A DNA stretch of 64,000 bases from Apostichopus japonicus (taxonomy: Eukaryota > Echinodermata > Holothuroidea > Aspidochirotida > Stichopodidae). Below the pieces are notes generated by a model. The model had not been told where the DNA came from and did not search any database. It saw only the letters and a list, made by a program, of their open reading frames with translations. Shown here piece after piece: positions 54,120-63,821 of this stretch (positions are counted from its first letter, which is position 1; the number at the start of each line of letters is the position of its first letter). Position numbers and translations under genes: made by a program. The stretch is taken from NCBI RefSeq assembly GCF_037975245.1, contig NC_092565.1:8962999-9026998 (forward strand), given 5' to 3'.

Positions 54120-54507
54120 GTTGGGTAGGAAGCTTCCAAAAAGTGGGGGGGGGGGAAACATCAGTGGGGCACTTTCTCATTCCACAACCACCACTCCTTA
54201 TGCTATAAACCGATACATAATGGCCATATCACTTAAATATATATGATATGTTAGTATGCTATCAATACTCTTTATTGAGATTGTTTGTTAACCATGCTAC
54301 AAAAAGATATGGGATGCCATTTTAAAAATAGCATGTACAGACTAAAAATAAATAATTAAAATAAAATATTCAAATTAACAAATGCTTAAGATATCCAAAA
54401 GACAGTTCTTCATCAAAGGGGCACGTTTTATTTGCCAGTAGGGTACATTTGCTATTTTGGAAAAAAGTGGGGGGAGCACGCACCCCCAGTGCCCCCCGGC
54501 TTCTACC
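54120..54507. other. Spacer interrupting the 121-bp minisatellite
   Basis: 388 bp of AT-rich sequence flanked by a G-run (54145-54156) on the left and a GGGGGGAGCACGCACCCCC block on the right. Both ends carry a CCAAAAAGTGGGG or GGAAAAAAGTGGGG motif. It may be an insertion into a once continuous array, but no clean target duplication was seen. Confidence 0.4.
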
Positions 54508-54950
54508 CCCTGTGTACAACCCCTTTACAATCCTTGCATAACCCAATGTTCAATGTCATGTACAAACCCTTTAGAATGCATGTACACTCTCTGTGCAACC
54601 CCTTGGCAAGAGTTGCAAAACCCGTCTACAATGTCTGTACAACCCCTTTACAATGCTTCCAATGTCCCTGGAAAAGTGTTTGTACAAACCCTTTAGAATG
54701 TATGTACATGCTGTGCAATGTCTATGCAATAGTTGCAGAACCCCTCTACAATGTCTGTACAACCCCTTTACAATACTTGCAAAATCCCTGGAAAAATGTC
54801 TCTACAAACCCTTTAGAATACATGTACACTCTGAGCAATGTCTTTGCAATAGTTGCACAAGCCCTGAACAATGTCTGCAGAACCCCATCACAACCCAAGG
54901 CTGTACCACACTTTTCTTCAATGACTGTACAAGCCTGTTCATCTCTTGAA
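54508..54950. repeat. 121-bp minisatellite, block B (about 3.7 copies)
   Basis: TACAACCCCTTTACAAT recurs at about 54515, 54638 and 54758 (120-123 bp apart), with the companion motifs CAAACCCTTTAGAATGCATG and GGCAATAGTTGCA. The long open frames across it are produced by the repeat. Its right end lies about 40 bp from the TRUB1 polyadenylation signal. Confidence 0.88.
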
Positions 54951-54991
54951 TGCTGAATACAAGAAACATACACAAGGTTCAGACATTCCTC

Positions 54992-55001
54992 TTTATTTAT
55001 T
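54992..55001 (-). promoter_or_regulatory. TRUB1: TRUB1 polyadenylation signal
   Basis: Two overlapping AATAAA hexamers on the minus strand (AATAAATAAA), 20-30 bases past the TRUB1 stop at 55022. Their position implies a very short 3' UTR with cleavage close to the edge of the 121-bp minisatellite. Confidence 0.6.
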
Positions 55002-55021
55002 GATACTTTTTTCTTTCTTAT

Positions 55022-58000
55022 TCATAACCTTACTTCTTCTTTTCTATTGTCTTTTAAGTTTAATTCTTTATTATCTTTCAAGGCTTCCAATATTTTGGGA
55101 AATGTCCAGTCCCGTTCTTCGAGTACATTTTTACGGAGGTGGAACGGTCCTTGTTGAGTTCGCTCCAGTGACTTCATACAGGCACAAGTACCGAGCTCTG
55201 TAAAAATAAATATGAAATATTTTATATACAAAACAAACCTTGTTATTAAAGCAGCTTGCAACATAACTTGTACCGCTACACTTGAATATAAGTTATTCAT
55301 TATTTGTATGACACATCAGATGGTTCTCTCTTCTTGCTAAACAAAGATAAATATTTCTTCTTTTTAAAAATACAACATGTTCATAGCTGGCATAAGCAAC
55401 AATGACCTAACCTAATCTGTACAGAATACCCTAGCAGTATCATATTGAATTCTTAGCTAGAATGGCTATACTGACACTTCTCTCATAATTTGATAACATT
55501 GTAAGGACAAAATGTTGGAGAATTCTTTGGATGGGGAGAGGGGACAAGGGGAAGAGGGGAGGGGCAAGAATGGGGCAGAGGACGAGGAATGGGATAGGTT
55601 TTAATTCATTGATAGCCAAGTAAAACAGTACATGTTTTTGTTGATATATTCACCTTTTCCGATGTCGTGAATCAGTTTCCTGACATAAAAACCCCCGCTG
55701 CAGGCAATTTCTGAAAAAGAACAAAAATAGATTAGGATTCTCTTTTGGACAAAAATATTTTGTACTGGCAAACTATTCAGGCAAACCTTGTGGAAGTGGT
55801 CAGAGGCAAACTCGAATTGTAAGGTAACTTGTCGCTAAGTTATCTGTCAAAACTAAGGAAGATATCTCACCAGAGACCTATTATTAGAGTAGTACAGATT
55901 ATCTTGTTTTGATTTTACTTTAATAACACATCTTACAATTACTAATGATGTAGGTAGTACTCCCAAACCCCTATATTTGATATATATATTTCATGTATAT
56001 ATATTTGATAGATATATACTTGATATATATATTTGATATATATTTGATATATATATTTCATGTATATATATTTGATATATATATATATTTGGTATATATA
56101 TATTTGATTTTATATATCTGTTATATATATATGATATATATATCTGATATATATCAAATATATATACAGTATTTGATATATATATATATATATATATATA
56201 TCAAATATAATCACAACTTTTAAGGTTATTGATAATATTACTGCTTACCAAAGGAAAAAGTTGGTGGTTTGAATGAAGTGCAATGAATGTTATAGACAGA
56301 GACCATTCTAGCTGGCTTAGCCTCCACAGGAAAACCTGCAGCTGCTAGTGATGCCATGGTATGACCTTTGAACTTGAGGGAAGAGTATCTAGTGTAAAAA
56401 GAAAGAGAATACGAAGTGATATCAAATCATCGGGATGCATTTCAATATTAACGATAGACAGAATGTCAGAACACGGCCTAACGTAGCCAACCACTCATCC
56501 TTCATTCAATCAATTACAAGTCTACATTGTTCACAATAAATTATTAGGTGGTTGGAAGTGTTTCATTTCACCCAAAAATGATGCCAAATGGTATGATCAG
56601 GTCAAAAGTACCATAATCACTAGATGGCAATCACCACTTTCGACCAGGCAATTTAGAATAGGGCCTGATATCAGTCAGTTGAGATACTTTTCTAATGCTA
56701 GGGCCACTGTATACTGCACTCTTAGATCATGTTTGGAAAGCAATTGTACTGACAGTATGAACAGTTTCTAACCTTCATGAATATTCATTTTGCTCTTACT
56801 GTCAGTACAAGTGCTTTGAAGCATGTCATGAAAGTACAGTATGTAAGAATTGTCCCAACTGGATGCTTTTTACAAGTGCTAAAAGTCCAAAGAATCACAG
56901 ACCTGTATATGACTAATACATTCCATTGATTGGTTATATTTTTACTGACGCTCAAACTTTAAACTCAGTTTAACTTTCTGATTGACGACGAGGCGTGGGT
57001 AAAGTTGCATAAGGGAGATGTGATATACATATAGCATATATAGTATAGGCTAGTACTATTCTACAACAGCATTAACAGAGTATTACTTACATACTGTAAT
57101 TCTCTAACTAAAAATAATTTATAATGTATACCCACATTGGAGGAACTTGCTTCACAATTCCCCTGAAATTCATCAGAACATCTAGCATTTTATCTTTTGT
57201 CACATGATCTGAAATAAGGACAGAAGAAGAATTACTCCTATATTTGACTGCATGATATTTACAAACTACTTACATGAAATTCATTACTTCTTAATTTGAC
57301 ACTGCTAAATAGCTTTCTTGTCTGGTAAGCTTTGTTCAAAAGAGAGTTAAAAACTAGGAAACAATCGTTCCTAAAGGACTACAAACAAACCCCATTATTT
57401 CCTTTTTCAGAATAAGAATTCTGGAACAACCAATTTTTTTACAGATTCCAACGGTCGATGAGGGAAAAATAAATTAAAATGATGACATCAAAACTATTAT
57501 AGAAAACACTTCCTACCATAGGGTAATTCGACTGTCAAGTTACCATCTTCACTGTGGGTGTCGGTAGCCTTCCCGAGTAATCCAACAGCTTTGTATTTCT
57601 ACCAAAAATAATGAAAACAAATTGAAAAGAACTTTGTCGGATTTTGCAACAAATAGAAAATGTTTGACATCTTGAAGAGTTGAAATTGAAAATTCACCAG
57701 AATTAGAGAAAGTTACAACATACCTCACATCCTAATATTTCTTAAATTCTTTTATGGAAGTGAAGCTAGGATGTTACACATATCTTGCTTAAACCTAGTT
57801 TTGCTGTCTTCTGAAACAACTATATTATATCTTTTAAGGAAGGTTTTATGTATGTATCACTTTAAATGCCTACCTCTTAAATCTTTGCTAATAAATATGA
57901 CTCATGCAGAAACAAAAAATTACTGCTGCTCATGTTAAAAAAAAATCATATGATTGAAAGTGTGCCAGTAGTAAGGAAAGGTACCATTGCTAATGAACAA

Positions 58001-58416
58001 CCTCCTACCCTGAACTGTCTTAGCTGTACTCGACTGCAAACACAGTACACATGCGCAAAACTAGTTCAACAGACAATAATATGAACACATTGTCAAGGTC
58101 AAGTCTTGAAAAGATATCACATAAAGACCAGTTGGTCCTTTGACTTTACCTTTTGTCCTTTCAAGTAAGGACCTAATGCCTTTGTTCCTCTCCCTATACC
58201 TAAGACCAATACACCACTGGCATTCAAGTCCAAAGTGCCACCATGTCCAACTTTGATTGTCGTAGTTGGGTTATTACCCCCTGATACTTTCACTTCACCT
58301 TGTTGCTTCAAGCCTTGAATAATTACTTCTTTTATATGGTTGGTAATTGATGCTGATGAGACACCAGCTGGTTTGTGAGCTGCAAAGAGGCCATTCAGGA
58401 ATTTAGCTTTGGCCAT
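55022..58416 (-). CDS. TRUB1: TRUB1: tRNA pseudouridine-55 synthase (complete, six exons, 264 residues)
   Basis: Converts U55 in the T-loop of tRNAs to pseudouridine; belongs to the TruB/Pus4 family. Exons in transcript order: 58150-58416, 57517-57598, 57136-57208, 56249-56388, 55654-55710, 55022-55197. Together they make 795 bp with stop, with all phases consistent and GT..AG sites. Visible blocks: LNGLFAAHKPAGVSS (residues 7-21), KVGHGGTLDLNASGVLVLG (55-73) with catalytic Asp63, YKAVGLLGKATDT, VKQVPPIYSSLKFKG, CSGGFYVRKLIHDIGKELG and LERTQQGPF. HGGTLD, PPIYSSLK and TRxxQGPF-like motifs favour TRUB1 over TRUB2. An in-frame TGA stands directly before the ATG. The protein is shorter than human TRUB1 (about 349 residues as I remember) because it lacks the long N-terminal extension and has a short tail. 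The exon 3 donor is GTGGGT; choosing the GTATAC a few bases on would break the frame. Confidence 0.95.
55976..56212. repeat. TATATAT-rich simple repeat in a TRUB1 intron
   Basis: An imperfect run of TTGATATATATAT units with both orientations present (TTGATATATA and TATATCAAATA). It gives a spurious Ile/Tyr-rich open frame. Confidence 0.9.
56711..56843. repeat. Palindromic MITE-like repeat, copy 2
   Basis: The left arm includes ATTGTACTGACAGTATGAAC. The right arm reads TTACTGTCAGTACAAGTGCT and ends ATGAAAGTACAGTATG. The arms are mutual complements over roughly 45 bp, and the element is clearly related to the one at 51373-51494. It lies in the TRUB1 intron between exons 3 and 4. Confidence 0.6.
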
Positions 58417-58673
58417 TCAGTGTAATTCTTACCTACAGACTGTAAAAATGATAATAAATTTACTACATATTAGACAAGTTGATAAGTCTGCTTGTTATGT
58501 TGCGAACTTCAGTTCTAAAGGAGCTAACAATGGGAGCTACCCAATAGTGTTAGCTCAAGGCCCATTACAAATTTGGTGGTGCCTGTGCATTAAATCATGA
58601 GGAACATTTAACATAAAGAAAATATATCAAGGAACTACGGTAGGATAGCACCTGACTCATAATTCAGTAAACA

Positions 58674-59165
58674 GTCAAGGTTGCTACCTTTGCTTACAAA
58701 GCATGGAATGGATTACTGCCAGTCACTTTTAATGACTTTATATGTAGTAACAGAGTCTTACATAACCATCACACAAGACAAGCCGACAACGCTCATTGCA
58801 ATTTTTACCATAGCAACATAGGGAAATTCGGTCTTCGTAATAGAGCAATACAAATTTGGAATGATCTATCAAAAAATTTGAAGTCTATAACTTCAAAACC
58901 CACATTCACCAGACATTTGAAAAAGGAATTTATTAACTCGTACTAGTATTATATAATCTATTCACGTATCTATCTCAGCATCATTAGGATATTATTACTA
59001 TGTTTAATCCTTATGTATATTCTGTATTATATATATTTGTACATTTTTCTTTTCTTTTCACCCAGGGAGTCTCCTACCTTGTTAAGTCTTTTAAAGACTT
59101 TATAGGAGACCTCCTTTCCCACTGTACACAATTGGCGATAAAACAAATATATAAATTAATAATAT
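58674..59165 (+). mobile_element. 3' tail of a LINE retrotransposon (end of the ORF2 protein plus 3' UTR)
   Basis: A frame of 90 codons ending at TAG 58944-58946 encodes VATFAYKAWNGLLPVTF, then FGLRNRAIQIWNDLSKNLKS and FTRHLKKEFINSY. This is the pattern of the extreme C-terminus of non-LTR reverse-transcriptase proteins (aromatic AYKAWNGLLP, then RxxxIWNxLP/S, then FxxxLKxxL). A 3' UTR follows, with a hairpin-like AGGGAGTCTCCTACC / ATAGGAGACCTCC segment. The element is 5'-truncated; a stop lies just before the open part. It lies head-to-head with the TRUB1 start, about 260 bp away. Clade not assigned (CR1/L2-like is a guess). Confidence 0.75.
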
Positions 59166-59707
59166 GAATTTACTTGTGCACAGAAATAAACTTGATAATG
59201 AGATGGATCCAAAGTGTTTATAGGGCCCTACTGTAAGTATTACTAGATTTGATATGCCTACCAATGTAAGTTGTATCATTTCCCAAAATTAAAAATGTTT
59301 GGAACATTAAATTTAACGGTAATTAGACCTTCGAAGCTTGATTTGTTAATGTCAGAGAAAAGGTAAAGGCCTAGTATTTGTAGCAGAACTGGTCCACACG
59401 TTACTTACGTTACCAAACTATTAGTTTAGAATGTAACTGTCCATGCTGCTTTTCTTTGGGGTTATTTTAAGGAATTTCTGTTGTCAAAAGCCTACAGCAA
59501 ATCACTATGCTCTACAGTTTTACGTTTCACCTCTTTCATGCCTTAATGGTCTGGCATTGAAGAAATTGTATACGATGACCAATGTTTTCCTTCTGTTTGT
59601 TTTCTCCTCCTGTAGCTAAGGAAGTGTTTAAGAGACATTAACAAAATTGACAAAATACGTGTTCAATCGTACTTGACATACAAGTTGTTAAATTTTTAAC
59701 AACTTTA
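59166..59707. other. Intergenic sequence without recognised features
   Basis: AT-rich unique-looking sequence between the LINE tail and the 890-bp element. Nothing supported was seen in it. Confidence 0.5.
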
Positions 59708-59715
59708 CTTATAAG

Positions 59716-60605
59716 CATGGGCGGCGATCATGGGGGGGACGGGGGGACATGTCCCCCCCAATATTTTAGGTGGGGGGATATAGTATCTAATATCCCCCCA
59801 ATATTTGGTGGCATACTTTTTTATTAAGCAAATGTTTTGTATTTTTTTATGATATCGCTAGTAATTTCAAAATAGAAAATGCTTAGATGCATTTACAAGG
59901 CCTGGGAAGTGCCATTTCCATCGATCTGGTAGGCATTTTCGGCCAAAATTTTCTTTTGCGCTTCGCGCCAACTTATGGTGGCGCTACGCTTAGAAAGTCT
60001 GGGCACAAGCTATGCCCCTCCCTTGGCAAATTCCTCGCATGGCGCCTGTCTAAATTTTCGAAAATTACTTGACCAACATTCTTCATCATACTTCCCTCTA
60101 CTCGTTCAATTTTGAACTGTCTGTTAGGGGTTGAGTTTTTTTTTTTCTATATTGGTTGTCCATAGATGAATTTTTTTGCAACATTATGGGTATGTTTTGA
60201 AGTGAATTTATTATTCAAATTTTGAACAAATAATGGGCTTAAAACCTTGAAAAGTGGGGCTGACGGGTATTGTCGGGCGTTACGTAGAATTACCTACAAA
60301 TGCAATGATCCACAGGAGATGCAATGAGGTCGAACATAATGTGTGACTGGTGACAATCTTGAAAAAAGGTTATGAATGAAAAAAAAAAAACTATTAGGAA
60401 AAACTTGGTTCTCAGGCAAAAGTGTACATTTGGTTGGTCATTTTCAAGCCTGATAAGTGCCATTTCCGGTGATCTGGGGGGCTATCAAACCAAAATTTTT
60501 CTTGTACGCTCCGCGCCAACCAATGGTGGCGCTCCGCTTAGATAGTAATTCGCCTGCACCCAAGCAAATGTCCCCCCCAATATTTGAAACAGATCGCCGC
60601 CCCTG
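59716..60605. mobile_element. 890-bp non-autonomous element with hAT-like ends
   Basis: The left end CATGGGCGGCGATC and the complement of the right end CAGGGGCGGCGATC match at 13 of 14 positions. Both sides are flanked by CTTATAAG (59708-59715 and 60606-60613), an 8-bp candidate target duplication. Because CTTATAAG is its own complement, it could instead be the outermost part of a 22-bp inverted repeat. No transposase frame is present. Inside is a diverged direct repeat of about 100 bp (59901-60002 and 60449-60549), containing AAGTGCCATTTCC and a GCGCCAAC..ATGGTGGCGCT hairpin-like block. TGTCCCCCCAATATTT occurs near the left end and again, in direct orientation, near the right end. Confidence 0.75.
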
Positions 60606-60775
60606 CTTATAAGATATCGAATGACTGAAAAGCATGTTTATCCAATGGGTCAAATAATTAAGTTTATTAAGAGTTCTTGCATGAAAATGATAGCAAGTTT
60701 GTATAACTCTATATTAATATTCTATGGTGCGAAATGAAGTTGAGTACAGTGCCGGAGGGACATCATCATCATTCA

Positions 60776-60910
60776 GTACCCCCATTTCTAAGTGATTTAA
60801 TGATTACATCCACTGCTAAAGATTTAATCAGACTAGACAAATAAATAAGAAAATAATGAGGAAATTATCAATAAAAGAATATCATATTTGGAAATGCAGG
60901 GCATCGATCA
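60776..60910 (-). pseudogene. Truncated edge unit of the tRNA-Ala array
   Basis: A diverged 179-bp-type spacer (starting CCCCCATTTCTAAGTGATTT) runs into the 3' part of an alanine tRNA (TTGGAAATGCAGGGCATCGAT on the plus strand). It breaks off at 60909 and joins directly to the next unit's CAAATAAATATG spacer. It marks the left boundary of the array and is not a functional tRNA gene. Confidence 0.75.
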
Positions 60911-60960
60911 AATAAATATGATAATAATGAGGAAAATATGAAATAAAAGAATGGAATATT

Positions 60961-61033
60961 TGGAAGTGCGGGGCATCGATCCCCGTACCTCTCGCATGCG
61001 AAGCGAGCGCTCTACCATTTGAGCTACACCCCC
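60961..61033 (-). tRNA. tRNA-Ala (CGC), array copy 1
   Basis: 73 nt with a full cloverleaf: acceptor GGGGGTG/CACTTCC with G3:U70, D arm GCTC/GAGC, anticodon stem CTCGC/GCGAG, loop TTCGCAT, T arm CGGGG-ATCGATG-CCCCG. The A box TAGCTCAAATGG is good. The B box differs from consensus only by A54, which I also recall in silkworm alanine tRNA. It reads GCG codons. Confidence 0.93.
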
Positions 61034-61139
61034 GTTTCTTGGTGACTTAACAAACATAATCACTGCTAAAGATATAACCAGATTAGACAAATAAATATGA
61101 TAATAATGAGGAAAATATGAAATAAAAGAATGGAATATT

Positions 61140-61212
61140 TGGAAGTGCTGGGCATCGATCCCCGTACCTCTCGCATGCGAAGCGAGCGCTCTACCATTTG
61201 AGCTACACCCCC
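61140..61212 (-). tRNA. tRNA-Ala (CGC), array copy 2
   Basis: Same fold and CGC anticodon as copy 1. One T-stem position reads CCCAG instead of CCCCG, giving a G:A mismatch, so activity is slightly less certain. Confidence 0.88.
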
Positions 61213-61318
61213 GTTTCTTAGTTATTTAACAAACATAATCACTGCTAAAGATATAACCTGCCTAGACAAATAAATATGATAATAATGAGGAAATTATGAA
61301 ATAAAAGAATGGAATATT

Positions 61319-61391
61319 TGGAAGTGCGGGGCATCGATCCCCGTACCTCTCGCATGCTAAGCGAGCGCTCTACCATTTGAGCTACACCCCC
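61319..61391 (-). tRNA. tRNA-Ala (AGC), array copy 3
   Basis: All stems fully paired; loop TTAGCAT gives anticodon AGC (read as IGC, for GCT/GCC codons). G3:U70 present. Confidence 0.95.
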
Positions 61392-61497
61392 GTTTCTTGG
61401 TGATTTAACCAACATAATCACTGCTAAAGATATAATCACACTAGACAAATAAATATGATAATAATGAGGAAATTATGAAATAAAAGAATGGAATATT

Positions 61498-61569
61498 TGG
61501 AAGTGCAGGGCATCGATCCCCGTACCTGTCGCATGCGAAGCGAGCGCTCTACCATTTGAGCTACACCCC
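61498..61569 (-). tRNA. tRNA-Ala (CGC), array copy 4, degenerate
   Basis: 72 nt. The acceptor 5' strand is one G short, and the anticodon stem 3' strand reads GCGAC with a mismatch at its outer pair. Anticodon CGC. Possibly a non-functional copy. Confidence 0.75.
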
Positions 61570-61675
61570 GTTTCTTGGTGATTTAACAAACATAATCACT
61601 GCTAAAGATATAACCTGCCTAGACAAATGAATATGATAATAATGAGGAAATTATCAAATAAAAGAATGGAATATT

Positions 61676-61748
61676 TGGAAGTGCAGGGCATCGATCCCCG
61701 TACCTCTCGCATGCTAAGCGAGCGATCTACCATTTGAGCTACACCCCC
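61676..61748 (-). tRNA. tRNA-Ala (AGC), array copy 5
   Basis: 73 nt, anticodon AGC. The D-stem 3' strand is GATC instead of GAGC, leaving one mismatch; copy 7 shares it. G50:U64 wobble in the T stem. Confidence 0.85.
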
Positions 61749-61854
61749 GTTTCTTGGTGATTTAACAAACATAATCACTGCTAAAGATATAACCTGCCTA
61801 GACAAATAAATATGATAATAATGAGGAAATTATGAAATAAAAGAATGGAATATT

Positions 61855-61926
61855 TGGAAGTGCGGGGCATCGATCCCCGTACCTCTCGCATGCGAAGCGA
61901 GCGCTCTACCATTTGAGCTACACCCC
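61855..61926 (-). tRNA. tRNA-Ala (CGC), array copy 6
   Basis: 72 nt, anticodon CGC. The acceptor is one G short, as in copy 4. Other stems are intact. Confidence 0.85.
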
Positions 61927-62032
61927 GTTTCTTGGTGATTTTACAAACATAATCACTGCTAAAGATATAACCTGCCTAGACAAATGAATATGATAACAAT
62001 GAGGAAATTATGAAATAAAAGAATGGAATATT

Positions 62033-62105
62033 TGGAAGTGCAGGGCATCGATCCCCGTACCTCTCGCATGCTAAGCGAGCGATCTACCATTTGAGCTACA
62101 CCCCC
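62033..62105 (-). tRNA. tRNA-Ala (AGC), array copy 7
   Basis: 73 nt, anticodon AGC, with the same GATC D-stem variant as copy 5. It is evidence that units 4-5 and 6-7 are copies of one block. Confidence 0.85.
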
Positions 62106-62211
62106 GTTTCTTGGTGACTTAACAAACATAATCACTGCTAAAGATATAACCTGCCTAGACAAATAAATATGATAATAATGAGGAAATTATGAAATAAAAA
62201 AATGTAATATT

Positions 62212-62284
62212 TGGAAGTGCGGGGCATCGATCCCCGTACCTCTCGCATGCGAAGCGAGCGCTCTACCATTTGAGCTACACCCCC
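62212..62284 (-). tRNA. tRNA-Ala (CGC), array copy 8
   Basis: 73 nt, identical in the tRNA body to copy 1. Anticodon CGC, all stems paired. Confidence 0.93.
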
Positions 62285-62390
62285 GTTTCTTGGTGATTTA
62301 ACAAACATAATCACTGCTAAAGATATAACCTGCCTAGACAAATAAATATGATAATAATGAGGAAAATATGAAATAAAAGAATGGAAGATT

Positions 62391-62463
62391 TGGAAGTGCA
62401 GGGCATCGATCCCCGTACCTCTCGCATGCGAAGCGAGCGCTCTACCATTTGAGCTACACCCCC
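62391..62463 (-). tRNA. tRNA-Ala (CGC), array copy 9
   Basis: 73 nt, anticodon CGC. G50:U64 wobble in the T stem; otherwise as copy 1. Confidence 0.92.
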
Positions 62464-62569
62464 GTTTCTTAGTGATTTAACAAACATAATCACTGCTAAA
62501 GATATAACTAGACTAGACAAATAAATATGATAATAATGAGGAAATTATCAATTAAAAGAATGTAAGATT

Positions 62570-62642
62570 TGGAAGTGCGGGGCATCGATCCCCGTACCTC
62601 TCGCATGCTAAGCGAGCGCTCTACCATTTGAGCTACACCCCC
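62570..62642 (-). tRNA. tRNA-Ala (AGC), array copy 10
   Basis: 73 nt, anticodon AGC, all stems paired. The spacer carries the ATCAATTAAAAGAATGTAAG variant shared with copies 11 and 16. Confidence 0.94.
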
Positions 62643-62748
62643 GTTTCTTGGTGATTTAACAAACATAATCACTGCTAAAGATATAAACTGCCTAGACAAA
62701 TAAATATGATAATAATGAGGAAATTATCAATTAAAAGAATGTAAGATT

Positions 62749-62821
62749 TGGAAGTGCGGGGCATCGATCCCCGTACCTCTCGCATGCTAAGCGAGCGCTC
62801 TACCATTTGAGCTACACCCCC
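62749..62821 (-). tRNA. tRNA-Ala (AGC), array copy 11
   Basis: 73 nt, anticodon AGC, tRNA body identical to copy 10. The flanks carry the ATAAACTGCC and GTGATTTTAC spacer markers also seen around copy 16. Confidence 0.94.
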
Positions 62822-62927
62822 GTTTCTTAGTGATTTTACAAACATAATCACTGCTAAAGATATAACCTGCCTAGACAAATAAATATGATAATAATGAGGA
62901 AATTATGAAATAAAAGAATGTAAGATT

Positions 62928-63000
62928 TGGAAGTGCAGGGCATCGATCCCCGTACCTCTCGCATGCAAAGCGAGCGCTCTACCATTTGAGCTACACCCCC
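62928..63000 (-). tRNA. tRNA-Ala (TGC), array copy 12
   Basis: 73 nt. Loop TTTGCAT gives anticodon TGC, which reads GCA (and possibly GCG) codons. Stems intact with G50:U64. Confidence 0.93.
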
Positions 63001-63106
63001 GTTTCTTAGTGATTTAACAAACATAACCACTGCTAAAGATATAACCAGATTAGACAAATAAATATGATAATAATGAGGAAATTATTAATTAAAAGAATGG
63101 AATATT

Positions 63107-63179
63107 TGGAAGTGCAGGGCATCGATCCCGGTACCTCTCGCATGCTAAGCGAGCGCTCTACCATTTGAGCTACACCCCC
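63107..63179 (-). tRNA. tRNA-Ala (AGC), array copy 13
   Basis: 73 nt, anticodon AGC. The T-stem 5' strand reads CCGGG opposite CCCTG, leaving one mismatch. Confidence 0.86.
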
Positions 63180-63285
63180 GTTTCTTGGTGATTTAACAAA
63201 CATAATCACTGCTAAAGATATAACTTGCCTAGACAAATAAATATGATAATAATGAGGAAATTATGAAATAAAAGAATGTAATATT

Positions 63286-63357
63286 TGGAAGTGCGGGGCA
63301 TCTGTCCCCGTACCTCTCGCATGCAAAGCGAGCGCTCTACCATTTGAACTACACCCC
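63286..63357 (-). tRNA. tRNA-Ala (TGC), array copy 14, probably a pseudogene
   Basis: 72 nt with anticodon TGC. The T-loop reads ACAGATG, so the B box and the conserved T55-C56 are lost. The D stem is GTTC and the acceptor is one G short. Three lesions in one copy suggest it is dead. Confidence 0.7.
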
Positions 63358-63463
63358 GTTTCTTGGTGATTTAACAAACATAATCACTGCTAAAGATATA
63401 ACCTGACTAGACAAATAAATATGATAATAATGAGGAAATTATCAATTAAAAGAATGTAATATT

Positions 63464-63536
63464 TGGAAGTGCGGGGCATCGATCCCCGTACCTCTCGCAT
63501 GCTAAGCGAGCGCTCTACCATTTGAGCTACACCCCC
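63464..63536 (-). tRNA. tRNA-Ala (AGC), array copy 15
   Basis: 73 nt, anticodon AGC, all stems paired, tRNA body same as copies 3, 10 and 11. Confidence 0.94.
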
Positions 63537-63642
63537 GTTTCTTGGTGATTTAACAAACATAATCACTGCTAAAGATATAAACTGCCTAGACAAATAAATA
63601 TGATAATAATGAGGAAATTATCAATTAAAAGAATGTAAGATT

Positions 63643-63715
63643 TGAAGGTGCGGGGCATCGATCCCCGTACCTCTCGCATGCTAAGCGAGCGCTCTACCAT
63701 TTGAGCTACACCCCC
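63643..63715 (-). tRNA. tRNA-Ala (AGC), array copy 16
   Basis: 73 nt, anticodon AGC. The acceptor 3' strand is CACCTTC instead of CACTTCC. This shifts one wobble but still leaves G3:U70. Confidence 0.9.
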
Positions 63716-63821
63716 GTTTCTTAGTGATTTTACAAACATAATCACTGCTAAAGATATAACCTGACTAGACAAATAAATATGATAATAATGAGGAAATTAT
63801 GAAATAAAAGAATGGAATATT

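Noticed and set aside
54432-54956. 174-residue frame rich in TTPLQ/NPLE repeats
   Set aside because: It is a translation of the 121-bp minisatellite and several frames are open through the same array.
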